Numbered from the stretch's first letter, positions 17,370 through 26,010 are shown. The stretch is 64,000 nucleotides of DNA from Clostridiales bacterium (GCA_012839345.1 DUNN01000033.1:1-64000), one strand, 5' to 3'. Numbers and translations are program-made. The notes: a model not told the origin generated them from the letters alone.

Positions 17370-17466
17370 CCTTCTGGAAAAACCAATTCGGTACCAGCGG
17401 CATATTTTGTATTACCCAGCAAGGGAAAGTGTCGGGATAAATTTGGGGAAAAGATAGAATCTGGAC

Positions 17467-17522
17467 TTGACTTTGCCGGGGAAAGCGGTATAATACAGTT
17501 GAACAAGTAATCAACTGTTCAA
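17467..17522 (+). promoter_or_regulatory. Promoter and operator of the ArsR/CadC gene
   Basis: TTGACT (17467-17472), 16 bases and TATAAT (17489-17494) form the promoter. Directly downstream lies AGTTGA-N8-TCAACT (17497-17502 and 17511-17516). It is nested in TTGAACA-N10-TGTTCAA (17499-17505 and 17516-17522). The position just after the -10 fits a repressor that is released by metal. The same AGTTGA-N8-TCAACT occurs before the ATPase gene. Confidence 0.8.
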
Positions 17523-17550
17523 TGAAAAAAACCGTAAGGGAGGGTCCAAA

Positions 17551-17916
17551 ATGAATTCCAATACACCGGATATTGATAAATGCGACTGCACGATTATACA
17601 CGAAGATATTGTGGCAGAGGTGCGTCAGCATATGCCGGAGGAAGAAAATCTGCTGGACCTTGCGGATTTATTCAAGGTGTTCGGGGATTCCACCAGGGTG
17701 AAGATTGTTTGTGCTCTATTTCAATCCGAAATGTGTGTTTGCGACATTGCCGCCCTTCTGGGCATGACCAAATCGGCCATTTCTCATCAGCTGCGCGTTT
17801 TAAAGCAGTCCAAACTGGTGAAAAACCGCCGGGACGGGAAAGTAGTTTATTATTCGCTGGATGATGAGCATGTAAAGAACATCTTTGATCAAGGTCTTGC
17901 GCACGTGTCGGAATAG
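17551..17916 (+). CDS. cadC: ArsR/SmtB-family metal-responsive repressor, CadC-like
   Basis: This is a winged-helix repressor of 121 residues that leaves DNA when it binds Cd2+, Pb2+ or Zn2+. The alpha3 metal motif reads EMCVCDIA, and an N-terminal CDC pair (residues 11 and 13) can complete the thiolate site as in CadC. The alpha5 zinc site of the family also looks intact: DDEH near residue 107 and LAHVSE near 117 supply Asp/His and His/Glu. The recognition helix is TKSAISHQLRVLK. It has its own promoter and operator, with the P1B ATPase next, so autoregulation plus control of the pump is the likely scheme. Confidence 0.9.
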   Translation: MNSNTPDIDKCDCTIIHEDIVAEVRQHMPEEENLLDLADLFKVFGDSTRVKIVCALFQSEMCVCDIAALLGMTKSAISHQLRVLKQSKLVKNRRDGKVVYYSLDDEHVKNIFDQGLAHVSE

Positions 17917-17930
17917 TCGATATAAATTAT

Positions 17931-17979
17931 TTGCAGCAAGCGCTATTTTTTACCTATATAGTTGATTGATTGCTCAACT
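17931..17979 (+). promoter_or_regulatory. Promoter and operator of the Cd/Zn ATPase gene
   Basis: TTGCAG (17931-17936), 18 bases and TATATA (17955-17960) are followed at once by AGTTGA-N8-TCAACT (17960-17965 and 17974-17979). This is the same 6-8-6 operator as in front of cadC. Confidence 0.75.
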
Positions 17980-18011
17980 AATCACACTAACAACGAAAGG
18001 CTGGGGATAAC

Positions 18012-20363
18012 ATGGCGTCGATTAAAAAGCAATATGAACTCGAAGGCCTTTGCTGCGGCAACTGCGCGGCAAATATTGAACGCGAAGTAGGTGGTTTGGA
18101 CGGCGTTCTTTCGGCAAGCGTGGACTTTCCGTCCAGACTGCTGACCGTTGAACTAACGGGCGCGGACTTTGCGGAAAGCTTCGCCGATCAGGCCGGAAAA
18201 ATTGCCCGGCGGCACGATTCCGGAATTCAGCTGAAGGAGCGGGAAGCGGTCCAGATCGGTAGAAAGGTTCTGTATCTAAGCGGCCTTGGTTGTGCGGACT
18301 GTGCCCAAAAAATCGAGGCCGCCGTTGCCCGGCTGGATGGTGTCCATGCGGCCGGGCTCGATTTTGTCGCGCAGAAGCTTACCATCGAAACTTTAGACCC
18401 CCAGAAAATGCCTTCCGTTCTCAGACAAGCTGCGCAAATCATCCGCGAAATAGAGCCTGATGTGGAAATTTCGTATTCTCAGAAGGCCGCGGCGGAGGCG
18501 GAAGAAAACGGGAACAAACGCTGGCTTCGCCGAGCTGGATTGATTGCCGGAGCCGTATTGTTTGTGGCCGGCATGGTCTTTCCACTCCCACAGCCTTATC
18601 ATCTGATTCTGTTCCTGGTCAGCTATCTGCTGGTCGGCGGGGACGTGATACTGCGGGCGGCCCGGAACATCACCAAGGGGCAGATCTTTGATGAAAACTT
18701 CCTGATGGGCGTTGCAACCATCGGCGCGTTCTGCATTGGGGATTACGCGGAAGGCGTCGCTGTGATGCTGTTCTATCAAGTCGGGGAGTTTTTTCAGGAC
18801 CTTGCTGTTGAACGTTCCCGCAAGTCCATATCCGCGCTGATGGATATCCGCCCGGATTACGCCAACCTGAAAGTGGGGGAGAGCGTGACCAAGGTTTCTC
18901 CGGAAGAAGTCGGAATCGGGGATTTGATTCTGGTTCGTCCGGGGGAAAAGGTGCCGCTGGACGGAACCGTTGTGGAAGGAGTTTCTTCCGTGGATACCGC
19001 CGCCCTGACCGGGGAATCCCTTCCCCGTGATGTTGAGCCGGGCAGCCGTTTATTGTCGGGTTCCGTTAACATCAACGGACTTTTAACGGTGGAGGTCACG
19101 AGGGAGTTCGGTGATTCCACGGTTACAAAGATTCTGGATTTGGTGCAGAATGCCAGCGGCCGGAAGGCACCGACGGAAAACTTTATCACGAAGTTCGCAC
19201 GGTATTACACCCCTACCGTGGTGTTTGCCGCCCTTGCGCTGGCGGTTTTGCCGCCCCTGCTGCTTCCCGGTGCGGCGTTTGTCGACTGGATTAACCGCGC
19301 GCTGACCTTTTTGGTTGTTTCCTGCCCCTGCGCTCTGGTTATTTCCATCCCGCTCAGCTTTTTCGGCGGAATCGGCGGAGCCTCTAAAAAAGGAATTTTG
19401 GTCAAGGGCAGTAATTATCTGGAAGCGCTGAATAACGTGGATACCATTGTATTTGACAAAACCGGTACGCTGACGAAGGGAAACTTCCGTGTGACTCGGA
19501 TTGCTGCCGAAAACGGATGGAGTGAGGAAGCACTCCTGCGCTATGCCGCGCACGCGGAACTGTACTCCAGCCATCCGATTGCGGTATCCATCCGGGAAGC
19601 GTACAAAAGTGAACCGGATGCGGCACAGGTGGCGGATTATGAAGAGATTTCCGGAAAAGGGGTTCGCGTAAAAGTACAGGGCCGAACGGTGCTGGCGGGC
19701 AGTGGAAAGCTGATGGAGTCGGAAAAGATTTCGTATCAGGCGTCTTCTTCCTCGGGAACCACGGTTTATCTGGCGGTGGACGGAGTCTATGCCGGGTCGA
19801 TTGTAATTTCGGATGAAATTAAACCGGACAGCCGACAGGCCATTCGGGACCTGAAGGCCGCCGGCGTTCGAAAAACCGTAATGCTGACGGGCGATAACCG
19901 GAAGACCGGCGAAGCGGTTGCCGGTGAGCTCGGCCTGGATGAGGTTTATACCGAATTGCTCCCGCAGCAAAAGGTGGAGCAGATGGAAGTGTTGAGCAAG
20001 CAGATTGCCAAGGGAGGAAAATTGGTCTTTGTTGGGGATGGCATCAATGACGCGCCCGTTCTCGCCCGGGCGGATGTCGGCGTAGCGATGGGTGGGGTCG
20101 GTTCGGACGCGGCGATTGAAGCAGCAGATGTTGTGCTGATGACGGATGAACCTGCCAAGCTGGTTTCGGCAATTCGAATTGCCAAGAAGACCAAATCCAT
20201 TGTTTGGCAGAATATTGTGTTTGCACTCGGCGTGAAAGTACTCATTCTGGTTCTGGCCGCGTTCGGCCTCGCCAATATGTGGGAAGCCGTTTTCGGCGAT
20301 GTGGGCGTTACAATCATCGCGATTTTAAATGCGATTCGGGCAACGCAGGGAAAGGACCTATAA
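18012..20363 (+). CDS. cadA: Cd2+/Zn2+/Pb2+-exporting P1B-type ATPase
   Basis: This is a membrane pump that exports soft divalent metals using ATP. The 783-residue protein has two N-terminal heavy-metal-binding domains, with CCGNC at residues 14-18 and GCADC near 94-98. The membrane metal site SCPCALV (near 437) marks the Zn/Cd/Pb subgroup. The phosphorylation site DKTGTLTKG is near 482, the SSHPIA motif near 523 and GDGINDAP near 675. Cytosolic domains and about eight membrane helices follow the normal order. The start ATG follows CGAAAGG. It is controlled by the CadC-like repressor just upstream. Confidence 0.95.
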   Translation: MASIKKQYELEGLCCGNCAANIEREVGGLDGVLSASVDFPSRLLTVELTGADFAESFADQAGKIARRHDSGIQLKEREAVQIGRKVLYLSGLGCADCAQKIEAAVARLDGVHAAGLDFVAQKLTIETLDPQKMPSVLRQAAQIIREIEPDVEISYSQKAAAEAEENGNKRWLRRAGLIAGAVLFVAGMVFPLPQPYHLILFLVSYLLVGGDVILRAARNITKGQIFDENFLMGVATIGAFCIGDYAEGVAVMLFYQVGEFFQDLAVERSRKSISALMDIRPDYANLKVGESVTKVSPEEVGIGDLILVRPGEKVPLDGTVVEGVSSVDTAALTGESLPRDVEPGSRLLSGSVNINGLLTVEVTREFGDSTVTKILDLVQNASGRKAPTENFITKFARYYTPTVVFAALALAVLPPLLLPGAAFVDWINRALTFLVVSCPCALVISIPLSFFGGIGGASKKGILVKGSNYLEALNNVDTIVFDKTGTLTKGNFRVTRIAAENGWSEEALLRYAAHAELYSSHPIAVSIREAYKSEPDAAQVADYEEISGKGVRVKVQGRTVLAGSGKLMESEKISYQASSSSGTTVYLAVDGVYAGSIVISDEIKPDSRQAIRDLKAAGVRKTVMLTGDNRKTGEAVAGELGLDEVYTELLPQQKVEQMEVLSKQIAKGGKLVFVGDGINDAPVLARADVGVAMGGVGSDAAIEAADVVLMTDEPAKLVSAIRIAKKTKSIVWQNIVFALGVKVLILVLAAFGLANMWEAVFGDVGVTIIAILNAIRATQGKDL

Positions 20364-20430
20364 TTCCCCAGCAAATGTGTGAAAAGGTTTGGAATAGCTG
20401 GGACGCACCTCAACAAATCATAGATTTACC

Positions 20431-20475
20431 AAAAGGGTTTGACGTCTGCCGTGGCAGGCGTCAAACCCTTTTGCT
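20431..20475 (+). terminator. Terminator of cadA
   Basis: A near-perfect stem of about 20 bp pairs 20431-20450 (AAAAGGGTTTGACGTCTGCC) with the complementary run ending at 20472. Confidence 0.9.
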
Positions 20476-20532
20476 TTTCCCAGAACAAACAAAACATATA
20501 TAATTTACATAATACAGAAAGGGGCGCTATCC

Positions 20533-20684
20533 ATGACTGCTACCCTAAAATCACCGAATTTATTTTGGAGCTGCTGAAAAAGGTAAAGCGGGAATTAGGT
20601 GTAACCATTCTGTTGATTACCCACCAGATGAAAGTTATTAAAAATATTTGCAGCCGCATGGTCGTGATGGTAAATTGTATCTAA
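20533..20684 (+). pseudogene. Remnant of a MetN-like ABC ATPase
   Basis: About 45 codons resemble the part of methionine-importer ATPases after the D-loop. CYPKITEFILELLKKVK, then TILLITHQMKVIKNIC and RMVVM match the usual DPxTTxxILxLLKxIN and TIVLITHEMxVVxxICDRVAVM, including the H-loop His. Walker A, the signature and Walker B are all missing, and the frame stops at 20684. An AAAGGGG site precedes the ATG at 20533, but in that ATG's frame translation stops after about 13 residues. It is a decayed fragment. No metI or metQ is near. Confidence 0.7.
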
Positions 20685-20836
20685 AGATTTTTAACCCCAC
20701 CAGTTATGCGTGGTAGGAAACTTAACTGCGATATAGCTTTCTTAATATTATATTAATTAAAGAAATAAATACTTCATTCTATAATTGCTTTGAAAGATAA
20801 TGATTATAAAACGATATGAAACCAGTTAGATAACAA

Positions 20837-21592
20837 AGTGATATAATTATAATACTTTACTATGATGATACGATCGACTATGTGATCGTACATAACAACA
20901 ACACAAACAATCTACTGCCGCTGAATATTGTTCTAAGCGATGACGGACTCTATTACGGCACATTCACAACCACATCGTTTTCCAGGTTTGCCGTAGCAAA
21001 CAAAAAGGCGCTGAGTACAAGCGGTAACAGTGGCAGAAGTGGCAGAAGTAAACATTCTTCCTCTGTGTCTTCCGCTGAAACAGTTGCTTCATCGACCTTT
21101 GTCAGCGATACAACAAACGATTTCAGCGTAAACGGTACTTACCAGTTTAAGATTACAAGCACAAACAGTGCTGCTCCGGTCCTTGTAGCCGGAACACCGG
21201 GTGTATTTGATGTTCAACTTGTCAATTCGGCAGGCAACAATTACTTTATTAAATTGATCGCTATCGGTAGTCCGGGCGAGGAAAGCGAAATTTATGTGAA
21301 TGGCATGAAGCTCTTAGTGGCAACGGTAGGCGCAACAGCGGTAACTTCCGACATTAAGAGCGACACTACAGGATCTTTTCAGGTTAAGGCTGGCAAGGCC
21401 TATACCTTTAAGATCACGGCGAACTTAAAACCGGTCTTCATGGCGGGAACACCTTCCGCATTTAAGGTTCAATTTGTAAAAGCCATTGGCAAGGACTACT
21501 TCTATCAGGTAACGGCAGCCGGCAAGATAGGCACGGGCTCCGGATTCTATGTGAATTCCAAAAGAGTTGCAGCAGCTACCATAACAAAATGA
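20837..21592 (+). pseudogene. 5'-truncated surface protein with two repeat domains
   Basis: The frame is open from 20834 and still reads like a surface protein before the first possible start (YYDDTIDYVIVHNN), but no ATG or signal peptide is present. A GTG at 20882 could give 236 residues but has no clear binding site. Then come a Ser/Gly linker (about residues 44-70 of that reading) and two repeats of about 75 residues. Each opens with SDTT, followed a few residues later by a YQFKIT- or YTFKIT-type strand. The same repeat type ends the GH25 lysozyme at 33 kb. I read it as the C-terminal remnant of a secreted cell-wall protein. Confidence 0.65.
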
Positions 21593-21655
21593 TTTTTCCT
21601 GCGCAACTAGCAACTACAATAAAAAGGCAACCACTTTTCTGATTCTGCAAATGTA

Positions 21656-21698
21656 AAGAGAACCCATCCTTCACTTCTCGCGTTGGGTGGGTTCTTTG
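21656..21698 (+). terminator. Terminator of the truncated surface gene
   Basis: GAACCCATCC pairs with GGGTGGGTTC (arms about 21660-21669 and 21685-21694), followed by TTTG. Confidence 0.7.
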
Positions 21699-21720
21699 AC
21701 AGCTTGCTACAATGCGAACT

Positions 21721-21788
21721 GCCTCATTTGCGGCATGAGGCTGGCGCACTTAGAAAATGATGTTAACCATCGATGAAGTGATGGTTAA
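21721..21788. repeat. Two short inverted repeats in a gene-free gap
   Basis: GCCTCAT/ATGAGGC (21721-21727 and 21735-21741) and a perfect 9-bp pair TTAACCATC/GATGGTTAA (21763-21771 and 21780-21788) lie between the surface-protein remnant and the tRNA. No gene is visible from 21699 to 21901. Confidence 0.45.
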
Positions 21789-21901
21789 AATTAATAGCAT
21801 TTTTCTGGAGTGTTACGGGATAGGAAAGGCACAACGGAAACCATGTTCTTGTTTTCATGTTATGCCGCCTGTATTTTCAGAGAAACGCAAATGAGCAAAG
21901 A

Positions 21902-21934
21902 AAAAAGGGTAAAAGCATATGCTCTTACCCTTAT
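21902..21934 (-). terminator. Terminator of the tRNA-Val gene
   Basis: On the minus strand AAGGGTAAGAGC pairs with GCTTTTACCCTT and is followed by a T run, directly after the tRNA. Confidence 0.8.
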
Positions 21935-21938
21935 TATG

Positions 21939-22015
21939 TGGTGGACGTTATAGGACTCGAACCTATGACCTTTCGCACGTCAAGCGAACGCTCTAGCCAG
22001 CTGAGCTAAACGTCC
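21939..22015 (-). tRNA. tRNA-Val (anticodon GAC), CCA encoded
   Basis: Read on the minus strand, the sequence folds as a full cloverleaf. The 7-bp acceptor GGACGTT/AACGTCC is followed by discriminator A and a genome-encoded CCA. The D arm is GCTC...GAGC. The anticodon stem TTCGC/GCGAA encloses the loop TTGACGT, giving anticodon GAC for valine. The T arm contains GGTTCGAGTCC. It has its own terminator. It borders a decayed stretch, but I see no att repeats. Confidence 0.95.
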
Positions 22016-22169
22016 ATATTTTTCGGAGTGCTCGATTATTATATCGTATCTTCCATAAAAAATCAAGATTAAATTTTAAAAAGTTTGAATTTAATTTGTA
22101 CGCTTGTATTTTGTCGACCTATCTTCTATAATATTTAATAAGATTATAGAATAAAACGAGGTGCTGGCA

Positions 22170-23024
22170 ATGTCGGTTGGTCTTGTTCTGGAAGGCGGAG
22201 GAATGCGCGGTGCTTATACAAGCGGTGTTTTGGATGTTTTTTTGCAAAACGGCGTCGAATTTCCGTGTGTTTACGGCATTTCTGCAGGCGCGTGCAACGC
22301 GCTCAGCTATATTTCCAAACAGAAAAACCGCAATTTTGATATTTTTTATCAATATGTTGCCGACAAGCGTTACATCAGCGTGGAAAATCTGCAGAACAGC
22401 GGCTCCCTGTTCGGTTTTGACTTTATTTTCGGGGAACTCGCCCATGAGCTTTTACCATTTGATTACGATACGTTCTTTCAGTCCGAGACGAATTTAAAGG
22501 TGGGTGCCACGGATTTAAAAACCGGAAAAGCGGTGTTTTTTGAAAAGTCTGAAATGGATGAAGCGTTCACAGCGGTCCGGGCCTCCAGCTCGCTTCCGTT
22601 CATTTCTAATATCGTCATTTACCAGGGATATGAACTGCTGGACGGCGGCTGCGCCATGCCAATTCCGCTGGAACGTTCTATTTTTGACGGAAACGAATAC
22701 AATGTAGTAGTGCTGACCCGTGACCGTTCTTACCGCAAGAAAAACCGCCCGGAATTTCCACGTTCGGTTCTTCGTGCCAAATATGGCGATTACCCGAACT
22801 TTATCAACACCATGATGAACCGTTCGGAAATTTATAACAGTGAGCTGGAAGTATGCCGCCGCCAGGAGAAGGATGGCAAGGCAGTAGTCATTCGGCCGAG
22901 CAGCCCGATTGTGACCGGGCGCTACGAAAAGGATCCGGAACGGCTGAAATCCATTTATGAAATGGGTGTTTCCGATGCGATGAAACAGCTGCCGGAGGTT
23001 TTGGAAGTTCTGAAAAAAGCTTGA
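22170..23024 (+). CDS. Patatin-like phospholipase/esterase, YjjU family
   Basis: This is a 284-residue cytosolic hydrolase with a Ser-Asp dyad. The oxyanion motif LEGGGMRGAY lies at residues 6-15. The nucleophile elbow GISAGACN places the Ser near residue 38, and the Asp is in DGGCAMPIP near 157. It resembles bacterial YjjU/RssA-like patatins, which act on phospholipid or acyl esters. The ATG at 22170 follows GAGGTG; the GTG at 22161 is part of that binding site. It is monocistronic with a terminator 30 bases on. Its substrate is not known. Confidence 0.85.
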   Translation: MSVGLVLEGGGMRGAYTSGVLDVFLQNGVEFPCVYGISAGACNALSYISKQKNRNFDIFYQYVADKRYISVENLQNSGSLFGFDFIFGELAHELLPFDYDTFFQSETNLKVGATDLKTGKAVFFEKSEMDEAFTAVRASSSLPFISNIVIYQGYELLDGGCAMPIPLERSIFDGNEYNVVVLTRDRSYRKKNRPEFPRSVLRAKYGDYPNFINTMMNRSEIYNSELEVCRRQEKDGKAVVIRPSSPIVTGRYEKDPERLKSIYEMGVSDAMKQLPEVLEVLKKA

Positions 23025-23053
23025 GAATAGACTGAATGATGGAATCTTATTTA

Positions 23054-23083
23054 CAGGGCGGAGGAATCCGCCCTGATTTTTTT
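23054..23083 (+). terminator. Terminator of the patatin gene
   Basis: CAGGGCGGA (23054-23062) pairs perfectly with TCCGCCCTG (23067-23075), followed by ATTTTTTT. Confidence 0.95.
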
Positions 23084-23084
23084 C

Positions 23085-23138
23085 TTGACAGATGTGAAAA
23101 AAGCCCTTATTATATTAAATTGCAAGTCATTAGCATTT
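23085..23138 (+). promoter_or_regulatory. znu promoter with candidate Zur box
   Basis: TTGACA (23085-23090), 17 bases and TATTAT (23108-23113) form a strong promoter. Just after it AAATTGCAA-GTCA-TTAGCATTT (23117-23138) is an inverted repeat with 7 of 9 pairs. It resembles the AAATCGTAAT-type Zur box of Firmicutes in place and form. Confidence 0.65.
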
Positions 23139-23225
23139 ACGAAGTCCCTACGGAAAGATTGCATGCGGTTTGTGTCCTCCATTTACTACGGAAAAGGAAA
23201 CCACTGCAGGGGAAAGAAAGAAGGG

Positions 23226-24110
23226 ATGCCCTTGAAAAAGTGGATCGCCTTAATTTTGGCGGCGCTTATAGCGCTTTCATCGGCGGGGTGCACGCGCAGA
23301 ACAGAAACGGTCGTACGGTTCCGCGTGGTTACTTCGTTCTATCCGCTCTATATTATGGCCCTGAATATTACCGACGGCGTGGCCGGTGTTCAGGTAGACA
23401 ACATGGCCGGTCAGCAGGCAGGCTGCCTGCACGATTATCAGCTGCAGTCCAAGGATATGAAAAATATTGAGCAGGCAAATGTGTTTGTCATTAACGGGGC
23501 GGGCATGGAAAGCTTTATGGATAAGGTGACGTCCCGGCTTCCATCGCTGAAGGTGGTGGACACCAGCGCCGGCGTGGAACTGCTGGAAGATGAGCAGGGC
23601 ACGCCGAATCCGCATCTGTGGGTCTCCATTTCCAATTATATGATACAGCTGAAAAATATGTCTGAGGGCTTATGTAAAGCCGACCCACAGGACGCCCCTG
23701 CGTTCCGCAAAAATACGCAGGTGTATCTGGAAAAGCTGAGTGCCTTAAGCGAAAAAATGCATTCTGAACTGGACCATGTTCCGCAGAAGAATATCATTAC
23801 GTTCCACGAGGCGTTCCCTTATTTTGCGCAGGAATTCGGCCTGAATATTGCGGCGGTGGTGAACCGGGAACCGGACAGCCAACCTAGCGCAAAGGAACTG
23901 GCGGAAACCATTCGCCTGATTCGCAACGTAGGAATTTCCGCCGTGTTCGCGGAGCCGCAGTATCCTAAGTCCGCGGCAAACATCGTCGCGCAGGAAAGCG
24001 GCGCCACCGTTTATACGCTTGACCCGGGCGTAACCGGGGAAAACGACAAAAATGCGTATTTGAACGCAATGGAGCAGAATCTGAGCGTGCTGAAACGCGC
24101 GCTGTCATAA
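23226..24110 (+). CDS. znuA: Zinc ABC transporter, substrate-binding lipoprotein
   Basis: This is a cluster 9 (ZnuA/TroA-type) metal-binding protein of the high-affinity zinc importer, lipid-anchored outside the membrane. The signal peptide ends in the lipobox LSSAGC (about residue 22). The family metal ligands lie in GCLHDYQL, NPHLWVS and FHEAFPYFA, three His residues, with an acidic ligand near AEPQYP or LDPG. There is no His-rich loop. Start: ATG 23226, or TTG 23232 if AAGGG is the binding site. The upstream frame to 23085 is leader. znuC and znuB follow directly. A manganese role is possible but less likely given the Zur-like box. Confidence 0.85.
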   Translation: MPLKKWIALILAALIALSSAGCTRRTETVVRFRVVTSFYPLYIMALNITDGVAGVQVDNMAGQQAGCLHDYQLQSKDMKNIEQANVFVINGAGMESFMDKVTSRLPSLKVVDTSAGVELLEDEQGTPNPHLWVSISNYMIQLKNMSEGLCKADPQDAPAFRKNTQVYLEKLSALSEKMHSELDHVPQKNIITFHEAFPYFAQEFGLNIAAVVNREPDSQPSAKELAETIRLIRNVGISAVFAEPQYPKSAANIVAQESGATVYTLDPGVTGENDKNAYLNAMEQNLSVLKRALS

Positions 24111-24150
24111 GCTTTGGGCGGGGAAGACCCTGCCGGCAGAAGGAGATTCT

Positions 24151-24894
24151 ATGGAAAGCTGTAAATGCAGTACAAAAATACGAAATCTGACCGTGAAAAA
24201 ACACGATGGCATTCTCCTGCATAACGTATCGTTCGATGTTCACCACGGTGAGATTCTGGCGCTCATTGGGCGCAACGGCGCAGGGAAGACGACGCTTCTC
24301 AAGGCGCTTCTGGGCCGGATTCCTTACACCGGAACAGTCACATTCATTGATTCCGCTGGGAAACCGGTGGAGCAGCCGCGCATTGGATATGTGCCCCAGA
24401 ACCTGGTGTTTGACCGCACCACCCCCGTGACCGTGGCCGATATGCTGTGCGCGAACACCAGCGGCTTTCCGGTGTGGCTGGGGCATAAAAAGGAAAAGCG
24501 GGCCCATGCCGAAAAAATGTTGACCATGGTCGGCGCGAATGCTTCCCTGCTGAATAAAAAACTCGGGAGCCTTTCCGGCGGCGAAATGCAGCGGGTGCTG
24601 CTCGCGTTTGCCTTGGAACCAAAGCCGGACTTGCTGCTACTGGATGAGCCCGTTTCCGCGGTGGACCGCAAGGGAATAGAGGTTTTTTACGATCTGGTCA
24701 CTTCAATGCGCAGGGAACATCAGATGCCCATCATCCTGGTTTCGCACGATTTGTCCCATGTGGAAAAGTACGCGACGCGCGCAGTGCTGTTGGACCGCAC
24801 TGTTTTGGTCAGCGGCAGCGTGGCGGAAGTGATGAAAACGCCGCAGGTGCGGGAAGCCTTCGGGCTGAAGCTGACCGGAGGCGGGAAAGTTTGA
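24151..24894 (+). CDS. znuC: Zinc ABC transporter, ATP-binding protein
   Basis: This is the ATPase of the zinc importer, 247 residues. Walker A is GRNGAGKTT (about residue 43), the signature LSGGEMQRVLL (about 146) and Walker B LLLLDEPVSAVD (about 168), with H-loop VSHD near 203. The wording SGGEMQRVLLAFAL is typical of ZnuC/AdcC. An N-terminal CKC pair (residues 4 and 6) is unusual and might bind metal, but this is only a remark. It lies 40 bases after znuA in the same operon. Confidence 0.9.
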   Translation: MESCKCSTKIRNLTVKKHDGILLHNVSFDVHHGEILALIGRNGAGKTTLLKALLGRIPYTGTVTFIDSAGKPVEQPRIGYVPQNLVFDRTTPVTVADMLCANTSGFPVWLGHKKEKRAHAEKMLTMVGANASLLNKKLGSLSGGEMQRVLLAFALEPKPDLLLLDEPVSAVDRKGIEVFYDLVTSMRREHQMPIILVSHDLSHVEKYATRAVLLDRTVLVSGSVAEVMKTPQVREAFGLKLTGGGKV

Positions 24895-24917
24895 GCAGCC
24901 TGAAAAACGGCTTTCGC

Positions 24918-24931
24918 AGAAAGGATGGTTC
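24918..24931 (+). promoter_or_regulatory. Extended ribosome-binding site with embedded ATG (znuB)
   Basis: AGAAAGGATGGTTC precedes znuB. Its internal ATG (24925) is in frame and 12 bases before the preferred ATG at 24937, the same layout as before accD, pduC and the gene at 51722. Confidence 0.55.
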
Positions 24932-24936
24932 CAAGA

Positions 24937-25794
24937 ATGAGCGCGGTTTATTCCTTAATTGATACCCTGCTGCCGTTTGAATGGACGGAATTCGGGTATA
25001 TGAAAAATGCGCTGATTGCGGTTCTGATTATTACCCCCTTGTTCGGGTTGGTCGGCACCATGATTGTGAATAATAAAATGTCGTTCTTTTCCGACGCGCT
25101 GGGTCACTCTGCGCTGACCGGCATTGCCATCGGTGTGCTGATGGGAATTGACAATTACGTAATCTCTATGATGGGATTTGCGCTGCTGTTTGCGCTGTGC
25201 ATTTCCGCCGTTATGGATTCGGGTGCTTCCTCCGCCGATACGATTATCGGCGTGTTTTCCTCCACCGGGCTGGCGCTGGGGGTGGTTCTTCTGTCCGCTT
25301 CGGGCGGATTCGCTAAATATTCCGGCTATTTAATCGGCGATATTCTGACCGTTCAGCCGGAAGAAATTGGCCTGCTCCTCATCATTCTGGCGGCTGTCGT
25401 CATCATTTGGGTACTGTTTTTCAACCGCTACCTTTTGACCAGCATCAACGCCGACCTCGCTGCCAGCAAGGGAATCCGGGTGCGCCTGATGGAAAAGATT
25501 TTTGTGGTCATTGTGGCGGTCATCGTTACCGTAACGATTAAATGGGTTGGAATTCTGATTATTAATTCGCTGCTGGTACTCCCCGCTGCAGCCGCACGCA
25601 ATTTGGCGAAAAGCATGCGTTCTTACCACATTACCGCCATTTTAATCTCCCTGTTTTCCGGTGTGAGCGGCTTGATTTTTTCCTACTATTGGGGTACCGC
25701 AGCGGGAGGAACCATTGTGCTGGTCGCGGCGGTGCTGTTCTTCCTCAGCTTTTTTGTCAACCGTTTCCAGGGGATGCAAAACCACTCCCTGTGA
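24937..25794 (+). CDS. znuB: Zinc ABC transporter, permease
   Basis: This is an ABC-3 family permease of 285 residues with about eight membrane segments, forming the channel of the zinc importer with ZnuA and ZnuC. Family marks are SFFSDALGHSALTGIAIG near residue 50 and VLPAAAARNLAKSM near 215, the latter being the region that contacts the ATPase. The start at 24937 is preferred over the in-frame ATG at 24925, which sits in the ribosome-binding site. It is the last gene of the operon. Confidence 0.9.
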   Translation: MSAVYSLIDTLLPFEWTEFGYMKNALIAVLIITPLFGLVGTMIVNNKMSFFSDALGHSALTGIAIGVLMGIDNYVISMMGFALLFALCISAVMDSGASSADTIIGVFSSTGLALGVVLLSASGGFAKYSGYLIGDILTVQPEEIGLLLIILAAVVIIWVLFFNRYLLTSINADLAASKGIRVRLMEKIFVVIVAVIVTVTIKWVGILIINSLLVLPAAAARNLAKSMRSYHITAILISLFSGVSGLIFSYYWGTAAGGTIVLVAAVLFFLSFFVNRFQGMQNHSL

Positions 25795-25856
25795 GCTGTC
25801 GTACGGGTTGTCCCCCGCTGACGTTCCTACTATATCCTATATATAATGATATCATG

Positions 25857-25900
25857 AAAATACTGCAGAATGAGAAATCCTTCATTTTGCGGTATTTTTT
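25857..25900 (+). terminator. Terminator of the znu operon
   Basis: AAAATACTGCAGAATGA pairs, with small mismatches, with TCATTTTGCGGTATTTT and runs into a T tract. Confidence 0.75.
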
Positions 25901-25919
25901 GCTGTAAATTGTAAAAGTA

Positions 25920-25948
25920 TTGCACGGGTTGGAACGCTGTGGTATGAT
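25920..25948 (+). promoter_or_regulatory. Promoter of the DUF1015 gene
   Basis: TTGCAC (25920-25925), 17 bases and TATGAT (25943-25948) lie about 60 bases before the start codon. Confidence 0.7.
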
Positions 25949-26010
25949 GAAAAGGCTGAGCGCTGGATGAAATTCCGCGTAGTTTATTCCGACTTTTGGA
26001 GGGAATCCCC

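Noticed and set aside
20204-20503. A 99-codon frame across the end of cadA.
   Set aside because: It overlaps cadA in another frame and its terminator, and has no binding site.
21939-22015. Genomic island with att sites at tRNA-Val.
   Set aside because: No direct repeat of the tRNA 3' end and no integrase gene was found nearby. Only the decayed genes suggest past rearrangement.
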